Source: Terriglobia bacterium
GTDB lineage: Bacteria > Acidobacteriota > Terriglobia > Terriglobales > Acidobacteriaceae
Length of the DNA: 64,000 nt
Direction of reading: 5' to 3'
NCBI GenBank assembly: GCA_020072645.1
Contig: JAIQGK010000012.1
Span: forward strand, 310,001 to 374,000
Shown here: positions 1 through 12,075 of the stretch, piece after piece
How positions within the stretch are numbered: position 1 is the stretch's first letter
Layout: each line of letters opens with the position of its first letter
Made by a program: the position numbers and the translations under genes
The notes under the pieces: generated by a model
Databases searched by the model: none
What the model was told of the DNA's origin: nothing
What the model saw: the letters and a program-made list of their open reading frames with translations, nothing else

Positions 1-626
1 CGCGATTCCCGGCAACGACCAAGCCACCCTTCCTCTAGAAAATGTTGCAGCAAGGCCGCACCTAGTGCCCCGCCTACATGAGGCCGGCGCTCGGTCCAAT
101 CCAGGCAACGCCGTGCGAGATGCCGCTTGCCACGCCGGAGCTCTTCAACTTCCAAACCAAGTTCCCTCAGCCAGTCTGCTCCTCTGGCTGTCACTCGATA
201 GTTGCGGTCACCTTCGGCGACGATCACGTGCTGATTTTGCATGGCTTCGGTCAATGCCACGCCCGCGCGTCCGGCCAGGTGATCGTAGCAACTGCGGGCC
301 ATTAGCAGGGACTGGTCAGCCTTTGATCGAATGTATTCCGCCGCCGGGCGACTGGTTGAAATTGCTCCCAGAGATTCCAGCGCATTCGCCACCCGCTGTC
401 CCGCCAGCTTGTAGTAGCAGCATCGTCCCTCACGTTGCATAGTAATCAGGCCGCCTTGGCTCAGTTTGGCCAGGTGCGCACTGGCGCTCTGTGCGGAGAC
501 AGAAGCTGCTCGCGCCAGCTCTCCCGCCGGCAGAGATTGCCCTTCCAACAGCGCCAGGAGCATTGCCGTTCTTCCCGGATCGGCCAGCAGATAACCTAGA
601 CTGGAGATTGCGTGTTTTTCTTTCAT
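1..626 (-). CDS. ArsR-family winged-helix transcriptional regulator (partial, C-terminus beyond window)
   Basis: Reading the minus strand from the ATG at 626 gives an open frame to the window edge (about 208 codons seen). The first 80 residues form a typical ArsR-type winged helix: 'ISSLGYLLADPGRTAMLLAL', then 'LPAGELARAASVSAQSASAH' as the helix-turn-helix, then 'GRCCYYKLA' in the wing. The following region, about residues 90-200, is a helical extension found in longer ArsR-like regulators that often sense small ligands or metals; I cannot name the ligand. The paired cysteines in the wing could be a metal site, but that is a guess. It is divergent from the HTH gene at 858. The operon partner would lie left of the window. 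Confidence 0.8.
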   Translation of the reverse strand, partial: MKEKHAISSLGYLLADPGRTAMLLALLEGQSLPAGELARAASVSAQSASAHLAKLSQGGLITMQREGRCCYYKLAGQRVANALESLGAISTSRPAAEYIRSKADQSLLMARSCYDHLAGRAGVALTEAMQNQHVIVAEGDRNYRVTARGADWLRELGLEVEELRRGKRHLARRCLDWTERRPHVGGALGAALLQHFLEEGWLGRCRES

Positions 627-857
627 AAGTGTTTACTCATTCGCAATTCTAGCCGCTTTGTAACCACGGATAGTTCACTGCACGCTGAAGTGTCGCAGCC
701 AGCCAGCCGAGGCAGCATTTTTCACTTTTTCGAATTTGACCGGCTTGCGCGAAGGCTCCTGCATGGCTGATCCAGTGAAATCCAAGCATCGATAAATCTT
801 CTCTGTTTGATTTATCCTCTTCCATGGCTGCGCAAGCATGCGCATGGATCTTTCACG

Positions 858-1313
858 ATGACCACTGAGCCCGAACAACCCGAGACGTTAAATACTGACA
901 AATGGATGTCCAAGGGGGATGCCGCCCGCGCCCGGGGCGTGTCCCGCCAGGCCATTTGGGAGTTGGTAAACCGGGGACGCTTGACCACATGCCAGTTCAA
1001 AGGAAGGGTCTATGTCTCGCGCGCTGAAGTCATGGGCTTCGCCCGTCGACCAAGAGGCGCTGCTGGAACGGGCTACGTCAGGATGAAAATTGTCCGTCCC
1101 AAGAAGAAAAAGCTTGATCCCACGAAATGGGTTTACATCGTGGAGGCTGCGCGGGAAACGGGTCTGCCCCGACTGGCAATCGTAGACCTGATCCGGAGAG
1201 GCCGCATAAGAAAGATCGTGAGTGCGGGCAAGACATTTGTTTCTCGGGCCGGAATTGAAGAGTTTATAAAACGTACTCCGGAAGCGAAAAACAGAGCCGC
1301 GATCAAGAAATAA
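858..1313 (+). CDS. Tandem helix-turn-helix (excisionase/MerR-like) DNA-binding protein
   Basis: A 151-residue basic protein built from two similar halves. Residues about 16-66 read 'KWMSKGDAARARGVSRQAIW...RGRL...GRVYVSRAEV'; residues about 93-145 read 'KWVYIVEAARETGLPRLAIV...RGRI...GKTFVSRAGI'. Each half has the helix-turn-helix plus short wing seen in excisionase-type MerR-like domains, so the protein probably holds two DNA half-sites. The two halves are joined by a lysine-rich linker (PKKKK). An upstream in-frame start exists at 807, but the ATG at 858 directly precedes the conserved part and is preferred. It ends just before a shared terminator with gyrA. Target genes are unknown. Confidence 0.7.
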   Translation: MTTEPEQPETLNTDKWMSKGDAARARGVSRQAIWELVNRGRLTTCQFKGRVYVSRAEVMGFARRPRGAAGTGYVRMKIVRPKKKKLDPTKWVYIVEAARETGLPRLAIVDLIRRGRIRKIVSAGKTFVSRAGIEEFIKRTPEAKNRAAIKK

Positions 1314-1353
1314 TTTCCGTCGCACCAAGTTAGGTCGGTTTGTATTCAAAAGA

Positions 1354-1382
1354 AAAAGCTCCCCATATTTAAGGGAGCTTTT
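1354..1382. terminator. Bidirectional rho-independent terminator
   Basis: A perfect 10-bp stem (AAAAGCTCCC / GGGAGCTTTT) around a 9-nt AT-rich loop lies between the convergent HTH gene and gyrA. The A and T ends give a U-tract in either direction, so it can end both transcripts. Confidence 0.85.
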
Positions 1383-1404
1383 CTTCACTTCGCCGATGGC
1401 GTGT

Positions 1405-4029
1405 CTACTGCAACAATGTCCCGTTCGTGTCTTCTTCAGCTTTTTCCTGCAACACCACCGCTGACGCAACGCGATCGCCTTCTTCCAAATGCAGGAGGCG
1501 GACGCCCTGGGTGGATCGACCGGCTTCGCGGATCGTCTTGGTGTCAATGCGGATGATTTTGCCAAACTGGCTGATCAGCATGGCTTCAGACGTCTCGTCC
1601 ACCAGCATGATTCCCACCACGTTGCCGTTGCGTGCCGTGGTCTTCACATTGATCACGCCCTTGCCGCCGCGCGACTGCAACCGGTATTCTTCCACCGGCG
1701 TGCGCTTGCCGTAGCCCTGTTCGGTCACGCTCAGAATAAGGCTGGGGAGCGTCTCTTCTGTTGCTTTGCCATCTTTGCCTTTGCCATTCGTCTTCTTGAG
1801 CTCTTTCGGAGTGACCGCCATGCCGACGATGTAATCATTCTTGTCCAGATCCATGCCGCGAACGCCGTAGGCCGGACGTCCCATGGAGCGCACATCTTCT
1901 TCGTCAAAGCGGATGGCCTGGCCCTCATGCGACGCCAGGAAAACGATCTGATTGCCGTCGGTAAGGCGCACCGCTACCAGTTCATCGTCTTTGTCGATGC
2001 CAATGGCGATGATTCCGCGTGACATCACATTGGAGAAGTCTTTCACTGGTGTCTTCTTCACCGTGCCTTTGCGCGTGGTAAAGAAGATGTAGCGGTTCTC
2101 TTCTTCCAAATTGCGGACTTCCAGCAGCGTGCGTACGGTCTCGCCTGGCTGCAGCGCCACCAGGTTGCCAATGTGCTTGCCCTTGCCCGCCGCGCCTACG
2201 TCCGGCACCTCATACACCTTGAGCCAGTAAACACGTCCGGTGTTGGTAAATACCAGTAGATAGGAATGCGTCGATGCGCTGAAGAGATACTCGACAAAAT
2301 CTTCTTCACGGGTCTTCATTCCAGTGCGGCCCGTTCCGCCGCGCCGCTGCTGGCGATAGGTTGATTGCGGTGTGCGCTTCAGGTATCCGCTGTGGGAGAC
2401 CGTCACAATCACCTGCTCATCGGCGATGAGGTCTTCCAACGTGATTTCCGTCGATTCGTCGGTGATCTCCGTCCGGCGCTTGTCGCCGAACTGCTCTTTC
2501 ACTTCTTCCAGTTCTTTCACGATTACGCCGCGCAGCTTCTTGTCTGAAGCCAGAATCGATTCCAACTCGGCAATCTTTCCGCGAATCTCTTCCAGTTCTT
2601 TCAGGATTTCTTCGGTCGAAAGCCGCGTCAGGCGATAGAGTTGCAATTCCAGGATCGCATCTGCCTGGCGAGGTGAAAGTTTCCCTTCCGCTCCGCCCAC
2701 TTTCGCCTGGATAGCCTTGTCTACGATCTTGAACTTCGCCGCCAGCAAATTCTCTTTTGCTTCAGCGCGCGAGCCCGATCCGCGAATGATCTTGATCACC
2801 GCGTCCATATTGTCCAGCGCGATCTTATAGCCCTCTAAAATGTGTTCGCGTTCGCGGGCTTTTTCCAGCAGGTAGACCGTGCGCCGCCGCACCACGTCCA
2901 CGCGGTGATCAATAAAGTGCTGGATCGCCTGCACCAGCCCCATTTCCTTGGGCTGGCCATTTACCACGGCCAGGAAAATCATGCTGAAGCTTTCCTGCAT
3001 CTGCGTGTGCTTGAAAAGCTGGTTCAGGATGATCTGCGCTTCGGCCCCGCGCTTTAACTCCACCACAATGCGCATTCCGTCGCGACCGGATTCGTCGCGC
3101 ACGTCAGAAATATCGTCGATGACTTTGTCATTCACCAGTTGCGCAATGCGTTCAACAATCTTCGCTTTGTTTACCTGATAGGGGATTTCCCGCACGATGA
3201 TCGCTTTGCGTCCCTGGTTCAGGTCTTCAATCGCGGCCTTGGCTCGCATTACAAACTTGCCGCGGCCATGCGTGTAAGCGGCTTCAATTCCGCTGCGTCC
3301 GTAAATGTACGCGCCCGTGGGAAAATCGGGGCCTTTTACGATCTTTAAAATCTCTTTGAGCGGCGTGGCTGGCGCGTTCACCAGCAAAATCGCCGCTTCC
3401 ACAACTTCAGTGAGATTGTGCGGAGGAATGTTGGTTGCCATGCCCACGGCAATTCCGTTTGATCCATTCACCAATAGATTAGGAATCCGCGTTGGCAGGA
3501 CCGTCGGCTCGACTGTTGACTCGTCATAGTTCGGTACAAAGTCAACGGTCTCTTTGTCGATGTCTTCCATCAGCGAGCCGGCAATGCGCTGCAAGCGGCA
3601 CTCTGTGTATCGCATCGCTGCTGGAGGATCGTTATCTACAGACCCAAAATTTCCCTGGCCATCAATGAGCGGATAGCGCAGTGAGAAATCCTGCGCCATG
3701 CGCACCAGCGTGTCATAAATTGCTGAATCGCCGTGCGGATGGTAGAGACCCATGGCTTGTCCCACTACCTTGGCGCACTTGGTGTACTTCTTGTTGTACT
3801 GCAGGCCCATCTCCTGCATGGTGTAGAGGACGCGCCGGTGCACCGGCTTAAGTCCATCACGCACGTCAGGCAGCGCGCGGCCAATAATTACCGACATTGA
3901 GTAATCGAGATACGAGCGCCGCATCTCCTCTTCAATGTTGATCGGCTGTATGTTTCCCGCGTTCGTACCGCCGCCATCGCCACCCGGAGGAGGCGTTAGG
4001 GGGAGCTGCGGATTCTGTTCATCGGCCAT
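1405..4029 (-). CDS. gyrA: DNA gyrase subunit A
   Basis: The 874-residue protein is the DNA-breaking and rejoining subunit of gyrase, acting as A2B2 with GyrB to introduce negative supercoils. The N-terminal breakage-reunion domain starts at about residue 36 after a Pro/Gly-rich leader of about 30 residues. The catalytic tyrosine is Tyr141 in AAMRYTECR, preceded by [17 protein letters not shown]. The C-terminal beta-pinwheel carries the GyrA box as QRRGGTG (Thr where Lys is usual), which supports GyrA over ParC. One blade has a low-complexity Lys/Gly insertion ([13 protein letters not shown]). It is transcribed away from the probable origin; gyrB lies 5 kb to the right on the same strand, not adjacent. 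Confidence 0.97.
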   Translation of the reverse strand: MADEQNPQLPLTPPPGGDGGGTNAGNIQPINIEEEMRRSYLDYSMSVIIGRALPDVRDGLKPVHRRVLYTMQEMGLQYNKKYTKCAKVVGQAMGLYHPHGDSAIYDTLVRMAQDFSLRYPLIDGQGNFGSVDNDPPAAMRYTECRLQRIAGSLMEDIDKETVDFVPNYDESTVEPTVLPTRIPNLLVNGSNGIAVGMATNIPPHNLTEVVEAAILLVNAPATPLKEILKIVKGPDFPTGAYIYGRSGIEAAYTHGRGKFVMRAKAAIEDLNQGRKAIIVREIPYQVNKAKIVERIAQLVNDKVIDDISDVRDESGRDGMRIVVELKRGAEAQIILNQLFKHTQMQESFSMIFLAVVNGQPKEMGLVQAIQHFIDHRVDVVRRRTVYLLEKAREREHILEGYKIALDNMDAVIKIIRGSGSRAEAKENLLAAKFKIVDKAIQAKVGGAEGKLSPRQADAILELQLYRLTRLSTEEILKELEEIRGKIAELESILASDKKLRGVIVKELEEVKEQFGDKRRTEITDESTEITLEDLIADEQVIVTVSHSGYLKRTPQSTYRQQRRGGTGRTGMKTREEDFVEYLFSASTHSYLLVFTNTGRVYWLKVYEVPDVGAAGKGKHIGNLVALQPGETVRTLLEVRNLEEENRYIFFTTRKGTVKKTPVKDFSNVMSRGIIAIGIDKDDELVAVRLTDGNQIVFLASHEGQAIRFDEEDVRSMGRPAYGVRGMDLDKNDYIVGMAVTPKELKKTNGKGKDGKATEETLPSLILSVTEQGYGKRTPVEEYRLQSRGGKGVINVKTTARNGNVVGIMLVDETSEAMLISQFGKIIRIDTKTIREAGRSTQGVRLLHLEEGDRVASAVVLQEKAEEDTNGTLLQ

Positions 4030-4159
4030 GTTTTTCTCTCATTCAGGACGGGCGAATTTTACGAACGCTGCAACAATTTCGGCACACCTTGTGATCACAC
4101 CGAAATGTGCGCTAAATAGCTGCATTTACAGGAAGTTATGTGCAATAGAAATACAAGAA

Positions 4160-4165
4160 ATTATA
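4160..4165 (-). promoter_or_regulatory. Possible -10 element of gyrA
   Basis: On the minus strand a perfect TATAAT sits about 130 nt upstream of the gyrA ATG in an AT-rich stretch. No good -35 hexamer is seen at 16-18 nt, so this is a weak call. Confidence 0.4.
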
Positions 4166-4269
4166 CCATAGATGAGCGCGCAATCTGAGCTCGACGAATA
4201 GGCCGCGCATAGGCCGGAATCCGAGACATTGGCAAGACGTCAAGAATCACAATTGTTTGTAGAGACAAG

Positions 4270-5020
4270 TCATTTTAAGCAACCGGGTAAGGGCTTGGGG
4301 GGAGCAGGTTTTCCGCCATTCAATTCAATGACGCGCGCTTTCTGATCCGCTATAGGTGGAACACAATATTGTGCTCGCAATGAATCCGGGATCAGTAAAT
4401 AGTTATAAGGCTCTTGTAAATATTCGTCCTGCTTTTTGCTCTCCTGATCATTCCTTGCGACCGCGCTCGGGGAAGAGTGGCTCACCTGGACTGCGGGCTG
4501 CGCCTTTTCTATCACTTTGTTGGCTTTGTGTCTTGCTGAGAGCCGCCTGTTTCCTCGCTTGGTCCAAAAATTCCATATATCCCCGCTCCGCATATTGCGT
4601 GCCAAAAACCTGTGGCTGTCCTATGGCCTGAAGGTAGCGATCCAGCGTGGCAGCGGCAATCCAGCGTCCATGAGGGTCTCCCTTGCTCACCGCGAGCATG
4701 GCCAATACGTGAGCCAGCAAGTAGTCCTCTGCTTTGTTGCCGTGCTGAAAAATGAATGCCGCATCATGGAAATCCTCGCCTGTTTGCAGCACACCTTGAT
4801 TTAGAAGTTGGCTGGCCCGTTGCCGTCGAACGATATCATTGGCATTCATCTGTTCCGGCGTAATCTCCGCTGGCTTTTTGCCATCGAAAGGAACACCGCG
4901 GTCCGTCTGATCATTGATATAAAGCTGGTGGATTTCGCTGGCTCTTGGTGGATTTGTTTGCGCCGTACAGCAAATCACAACTAGCACGAGTAGCAGGATT
5001 GCGAATGATCGCTTCAGCAT
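4270..5020 (-). pseudogene. Secreted protein of unknown function, apparently frameshifted near its C-terminus
   Basis: From the ATG at 5020 a signal peptide (MLKRSFAILLLVLVVICCTA) leads into a helical protein ending at a stop at 4448. A second frame open to 4270 continues with the sequence EPYNYLLIPDSLRAQYCVPP, which looks like a genuine C-terminal domain and not noise. Joining them needs one +1 shift (one extra base) somewhere between about 4450 and 4560; A-runs there are likely sites. The segment 'GRWIAAATLDRYLQAIGQPQ' followed by 'FGTQY' is reminiscent of acidobacterial secreted proteins of unknown function; that resemblance is from memory. It is either a sequencing error or a recently broken gene. 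An earlier start at 5062 would precede the signal peptide and is less likely. Confidence 0.6.
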
Positions 5021-5087
5021 CACTGAATCTCCATGCAGATAGGCCCCAATACATACTGCCAATAATGCTATGGGAGCACTGTGGGAT

Positions 5088-5846
5088 CTAATTCAGCTTC
5101 ATCACCACGCCGCGATCGTCGTTTGCCTTGAGCGTAGCCGCAGAATCAATCTCATCCATCTGGATTTTTTTGAGTACCTTGCTGGAGAAATCAAATAGCG
5201 TTCCGCCCATAATGGCGTAGTTTTTAGTCTCAAGCTGGTGACCATCTTTAAAGATGAAAACGGTCGCGGGTGTTTTATCTTCTACCACCGGTGCTGGCGC
5301 TTGAATTTCAGTGTCCTCGCTAGGCTCCGACCGCTTATCAGACTTTCTTTCATCCTGCTGTGGCTGTTGACGGCGACGCTCCCGAGAATCCATGTAGTGT
5401 TCACCGTAACGGCTGTCAGCTTCACGATTCATGGCATCGCGAGCGCCTTGCAGATAGGCAGCACGTAATTCATCGTCACTTCGCTCATTGGAGGCTTGCT
5501 GGGCCGGCGCTGGATCGGCCGAACTCTCGGGAACGTATGGATCGGCAGCCGAAGGATAGCTTTCATCGCCAAAGTACGGATAGAAAACCGGTATCGGCAA
5601 AAACAGCTGGCGGTGCGACCGGGGATTTCCAAACCGGCGCAGCGGACCATGAATACGGATTGAGCGTTGAGGATGAACGCCGAAAGGTATCTGCGTGGGA
5701 GAAACCACGCTGGCCGGAATTCCATGCTGGCGGCCATCCGCGGTCGGGGACACCACCGACGCCGGTGCTCCATGGCTGAAAGTCTGCGCTTGAGACACTT
5801 GCAGGGCGAAGGCCAAAAAAGGAACGATCAAAAGTCGTGGAGACAT
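5088..5846 (-). CDS. Secreted or periplasmic protein of unknown function
   Basis: 252 residues. A cleavable signal peptide (MSPRLLIVPFLAFALQVSQA) is followed by a short internal duplication (G-x-PASVVSPT twice, about residues 26-51), a Tyr/Pro-rich middle, an acidic-basic Arg/Gln-rich low-complexity stretch at about 120-180, and a compact C-terminal module from about 190 (ATVFIFKDGHQLETKNYAIM). That last module looks like the conserved part; the rest is linker. It lies 26 nt upstream of the downstream-oriented secreted gene's leader and may be co-transcribed with it. No enzyme motif is visible; an envelope-associated role is inferred only from the signal peptide. Confidence 0.7.
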   Translation of the reverse strand: MSPRLLIVPFLAFALQVSQAQTFSHGAPASVVSPTADGRQHGIPASVVSPTQIPFGVHPQRSIRIHGPLRRFGNPRSHRQLFLPIPVFYPYFGDESYPSAADPYVPESSADPAPAQQASNERSDDELRAAYLQGARDAMNREADSRYGEHYMDSRERRRQQPQQDERKSDKRSEPSEDTEIQAPAPVVEDKTPATVFIFKDGHQLETKNYAIMGGTLFDFSSKVLKKIQMDEIDSAATLKANDDRGVVMKLN

Positions 5847-5908
5847 AAGGCACCTGCTTGGAGTACCAACCTGAAGCTACTTCAATCATAAACCCACGCG
5901 ACCGGCAT

Positions 5909-7045
5909 TTACACCGGATTTCGCACCCAGGTAATGAGCGCCATCACGGTCAGAACGGCGCGAACCACAAAACATGCAGCCAAAATCAAGGCTATTGGCC
6001 GCCGGAAGCGGGTTTCCAGGAAGTCCGCAGCCAGACCGCCAACAAATATAAACACAAAACTTAACCCTAAAGTTGCGTCCCAGATGCGGATGGCAGGTAC
6101 AAGGCTAAACAGCAGCACTGCGGCCAGGCTGGTTAAAAGAGGGGCAGTATTGCCGAAATAGCGTGCTCTGCCCCAGCTGCCGTAGGCCGTGAGCGCCGCA
6201 ATGAATAGAAAAACCAGCACATAACCATCTGTGTGCCCGGACAACGCGAAGGTCAGATTACTCAAAGTGTCCAGCGTAGGCTTTTGTGCCAGAAGCGGCT
6301 TGATGCCTAATCCAAAGCTGCCGGTGAGCCAATAAATTGCTGCCCAAATCCCACAGCCAATGCCGGACGCACTGGCCAGGACTATGAACGCCCTTTTGCG
6401 GCATCCTGGCGCAAGGTACATCATGTCACCAAAAGCCAGGAGCACCAGAGTGATGGACCACCACGCGGTAGCAAGGGCAAAGCCGATGGAAAGTCCCAGG
6501 ATGATAATGCGTGGCACCCATTTTTTCGGCGGGGCGTAAAGCGTGTGGGCCACGCCAATCGCCGTATAAATCAGTCCCAGGCTGCTCCACGCCAGAATAA
6601 TTTCCGGACCAATATTGCTGCAGACGGTAATCATCGCGGGCGAAGTGCAATAGAGCGCCAGCGCAACATAGCCGCCATCGTCATCAAACAGCCGACGCGC
6701 CACCCACCACAAAGCTGCTCCCAGCCACAGGCCAAAAACAACAAATGGCAACCGCAGCATCCAGGGGCGTGGAACGGCCAGAGCTGCGCTTATCGAGGGA
6801 TTTGCGATTTTTCTCGCTAGCGTAATGAGCCGCACGGGCAAAGCGGCCACCCATCCGGTAAAGGGAGAAGGGCTGACGGCCTTTTCACTTTTGCCTGTCA
6901 ATCCGGCGGCAATGTAGCGGTATTCCAGGTCAGAAAGCTTGCGCGTGTTGGCCGCCCAAAGGCATTGCACCACAAATGCCAGCAGCATGAGCCCGGCAAA
7001 AACCTGCGGCCGGCCAACCCTGAATTCTCTGATCACCTGGAGCAT
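5909..7045 (-). CDS. Polytopic membrane protein resembling ArnT/PMT-type glycosyltransferases
   Basis: 378 residues with roughly ten hydrophobic segments. The pattern is that of GT-C glycosyltransferases of the PMT/ArnT type: first helix (VFAGLMLLAFVVQCLWA), then a short loop with acidic residues (LSDLEYRYIAAGL), then repeated helices including 'DDGGYVALALYCTSPAMITV'. In such families a D/E in the first periplasmic loop binds the lipid-phosphate sugar donor; here Asp-Leu-Glu at about 39-41 could serve. It is shorter than most ArnT proteins (about 500-550), lacking a clear periplasmic C-terminal domain. Function is therefore only a family-level inference. Start ATG at 7045 is the first available. 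Confidence 0.55.
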   Translation of the reverse strand: MLQVIREFRVGRPQVFAGLMLLAFVVQCLWAANTRKLSDLEYRYIAAGLTGKSEKAVSPSPFTGWVAALPVRLITLARKIANPSISAALAVPRPWMLRLPFVVFGLWLGAALWWVARRLFDDDGGYVALALYCTSPAMITVCSNIGPEIILAWSSLGLIYTAIGVAHTLYAPPKKWVPRIIILGLSIGFALATAWWSITLVLLAFGDMMYLAPGCRKRAFIVLASASGIGCGIWAAIYWLTGSFGLGIKPLLAQKPTLDTLSNLTFALSGHTDGYVLVFLFIAALTAYGSWGRARYFGNTAPLLTSLAAVLLFSLVPAIRIWDATLGLSFVFIFVGGLAADFLETRFRRPIALILAACFVVRAVLTVMALITWVRNPV

Positions 7046-7181
7046 GAATTCACATTTGTATCATGCAGTCGCGGCGAAAGCTCAACGCCATCGTGCAACT
7101 TGATTCCCCGCGTTCCCCATTAAAGCCAATTCTGATAGATTTTGCTGTTCTTTCATGCGGGGATCATCATAGAGTTGCAAT

Positions 7182-8138
7182 ATGGAGCCGGAAATTTCAT
7201 CTAGCGCGGCATCGAACAAGCTCTCATTCATCTTTTACAACGATCGCGGCTTGCGCGCTGGCTGGCGGCTGCTGATCTATTGCGGGATGATTTTTGTCTT
7301 GATATTGGGGGTGGGAGCCATTGCCAAGCGTATTGGCTCAGGCCAGGCAAAGGGCGCTCCATCTTCCGATATTCTTCGCGCCATTTTCCAGGCCATTGGT
7401 GAACTCATTTTGTTTCTGGTTCTCTTGTTCCTGGCATGGATCATGAGCAAAATTGAACGCCGCCCCGTAGGCATTTATGGCCTGCCTTTGCAAAGGTCGG
7501 CTGTTTCCAGATTTGTTCGAGGATATTTGTTCTGGGGATTTCTGCCACTCGCTCTTCTGCTGTGCATTCTGCGAGGACTTCACATTTTTTATTTCGGCAA
7601 CCTCAGCGCTCTAAATTCCCAGATTATCGGCTGGGGTGTGCTTTGGTTCTTTGTCTTTTTACTCGTGGGATTCTTTGAGGAGTTCTCGTTCCGCGGTTAT
7701 TTTCTTTACACCCTAGCGGATGGAATCGGCTTCTGGCCCGCGGCCATCATTCAGGCAATCTTGTTCGCTCGAGTCCACATGGGCAATGGCGGCGAGACAC
7801 GCGTTGGAATTATCGCAACAGGCATTTTCGCCCTGTTCGCGGCAGCCACGCTTTGGCGAACTGGCAATCTCTGGCTTGCCGTGGGAACTCACGCCGGCTG
7901 GGATTGGGGACAATCATTTTTCTTTGGCGTGAATGACAGTGGCTTCCAGTCGCAAGGGCACCTTTTTAATCCGCACCTGGCGCAAGGGCCTGACTGGCTC
8001 ACCGGCGGCAGCGTGGGACCGGAAGGCAGCGTGGTCACGCTGGTTCTCTGGGTGCTCATGACAATTCTTTTTCTGGCGCTTTATCGAAACCGGCGTGAAC
8101 CGGTGCTGGTGATTACCGAAGGCCGACCTCGCCTGTGA
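7182..8138 (+). CDS. CPBP-family intramembrane glutamic/metallo-protease
   Basis: 318 residues, about eight membrane segments. The CPBP (Rce1/Abi-type) motifs are present in order: EExxxR in GFFEEFSFRGYF (about residues 165-176), a second helix with FARVHMG, and the terminal histidine motif HAGWDWGQSFFFG (about 233-245). Members cleave membrane-anchored or prenylated peptides or serve in bacteriocin immunity; the substrate here is unknown. The N-terminal cytoplasmic stretch 'FIFYNDRGLRAGWRLLIY' is typical of the acidobacterial subgroup (from memory). It is divergent from the membrane gene at 5909-7045 with a 136-nt shared upstream region. Confidence 0.85.
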   Translation: MEPEISSSAASNKLSFIFYNDRGLRAGWRLLIYCGMIFVLILGVGAIAKRIGSGQAKGAPSSDILRAIFQAIGELILFLVLLFLAWIMSKIERRPVGIYGLPLQRSAVSRFVRGYLFWGFLPLALLLCILRGLHIFYFGNLSALNSQIIGWGVLWFFVFLLVGFFEEFSFRGYFLYTLADGIGFWPAAIIQAILFARVHMGNGGETRVGIIATGIFALFAAATLWRTGNLWLAVGTHAGWDWGQSFFFGVNDSGFQSQGHLFNPHLAQGPDWLTGGSVGPEGSVVTLVLWVLMTILFLALYRNRREPVLVITEGRPRL

Positions 8139-8227
8139 CTTGTCAATAATTTATTGAACACACTTAATGCTACTTGTAGCATTATTGCTAGCAAAGTCAT
8201 CAGCATCTTGCGTTGAATGGAGAATCA

Positions 8228-8461
8228 ATGTCCGAAACGCACAATCCTCTTGATCGCGAATTGGCATTCTTTGAGCAACACAAGTCTGAATGGCTACCGC
8301 AATACGAAAATCAATTCGTCGTGGTGGCTGGGGACAAGATCGCGGGCTTTTACGGTGATTATGAGAGCGCCTGGGTCGCAGGGACAAAGGAACTTGGGCA
8401 TCAGGCAAATTTCTTGATTAAACAGATTTGCCAGCATGAACCTGTTCACTTCCTGTACTGA
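8228..8461 (+). CDS. Small DUF5678-like protein
   Basis: 77 residues from the ATG at 8228. The sequence 'FFEQHKSEWLPQYENQFVVV' followed by GDKIAGFYGDYESAWVAG and a C-terminal PVHFLY is the pattern I know from DUF5678: small soluble proteins that begin with an acidic helix, then strands carrying 'G..V.G...'. They are often found singly or near toxin-antitoxin loci; no toxin partner is seen here. An ATG five codons upstream (8213) is possible but the stronger match begins at 8228. Function unknown. Confidence 0.65.
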   Translation: MSETHNPLDRELAFFEQHKSEWLPQYENQFVVVAGDKIAGFYGDYESAWVAGTKELGHQANFLIKQICQHEPVHFLY

Positions 8462-8640
8462 TCACCATAACCGTTCGGTTTCCTTCTCGAGACGCCATCC
8501 CGAACTGCGAAGCCGAGGCTTTGCTGAGGCTGAGCATGTGAGGGATTGGCTCCGCTACCGCTTCGCGGAAGCTCAGGATGAAATGTAGACAGACTGCTAT
8601 ATGAGCACTTCTTCAGACCCAAATTGCATCTCTTCGAAGG

Positions 8641-9326
8641 CTATGGCGTCTTTGCTGCCTTTTTCGTGTTTGCCAGTTCAGTGACAGCCTTGAGGCGCTC
8701 TTGACGTTCATAGCGAGTGATGTACCAATCCTTGATAAGCAACTCAATTAGGCCAATCAGCTGAGCTGCTTCATCCGGATCAACATCTACAATGACATTA
8801 ATGTCTTTTCCATGTGTGCGCCGATATTGCCTACTTGTCGCACAGCATCTATTGCCTTCCACGTGAGGGGATCAACTTTGTCTTTGATTGCTTCTATTTC
8901 ATCGATCAAGCGCGCCTTGCTGATTCCCCAGAAGCCCCGAATCATGCCCTGCAAGCAACGGCGAGCTAAGGTGGCAGAAGCCTTTGGACTCAGTTTTTTT
9001 ATCGCACACGCCTCGGCATAATCGTCACGAATACTGGCAGGGACATAATCAGGAAAAACCTTTGCATCAGAAGCTGGAATTAAACTCCACTGCGACAGGA
9101 GTTCCGTTCTTTCCCAATCCGTGCCTTTCTTTTCGTATTTATACAGGTTCACATCTAATGTGTACTTTTTGCAGTGTGGATTTGGGCACACTACAAAATG
9201 TGTCGAGCAGACACGCGATCCTAGTGAATTGGCGATCGTCATCGTGTGTGAACTGTTTGAGATGTCGTACTGCGTAATTGTGGTATCACGCCCGCAAAAT
9301 GGGCACGTCCAATGGTAAGTAGGCAT
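8641..9326 (-). pseudogene. DUF4145-domain protein with zinc-ribbon start, broken by a 1-nt shift
   Basis: Begins at the ATG at 9326, only 2 nt after the gyrB stop, so it is likely co-transcribed with gyrB. The N-terminus has two Cys pairs (CPFCG, and CPNPHC at about 47-52) suggesting a zinc ribbon. The DUF4145 region (about residues 95-225) is split: the first frame stops after GNIGAHMEK at 8787, while the next frame continues with KDINVIVDVDPDEAAQLIGL to the stop at 8641. Adding one A to the four-A run at 8806-8809 restores a continuous protein of about 227 residues. A homopolymer sequencing error is the simplest explanation; a true frameshift is possible. DUF4145 proteins appear in defence-related and restriction contexts, but nothing here supports that role. 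Confidence 0.75.
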
Positions 9327-9328
9327 TG

Positions 9329-11983
<2,655 letters not shown>

Positions 11984-12069
11984 CTATTTCAGGCCTTATG
12001 TAAATTAGTCTGAATGACTCTCAAGTTACTGTAAATTCAATGGCTTAGTGGATGTGCGCCGTAATTTTT

Positions 12070-12075
12070 ATTGTA
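12070..12075 (-). promoter_or_regulatory. Possible -10 element of gyrB
   Basis: TACAAT on the minus strand about 122 nt upstream of the gyrB start, in a position similar to the gyrA element. No clear -35 is seen. Confidence 0.35.

Noticed and set aside
888-1565. Long minus-strand ORF across the HTH gene and the end of gyrA
   Set aside because: It overlaps the HTH gene, the terminator and gyrA antisense; the translation has no domain pattern.
8213-9326. Toxin-antitoxin pair made of the DUF5678-like and DUF4145 genes
   Set aside because: They are convergent, not co-transcribed, and neither shows a toxin motif.
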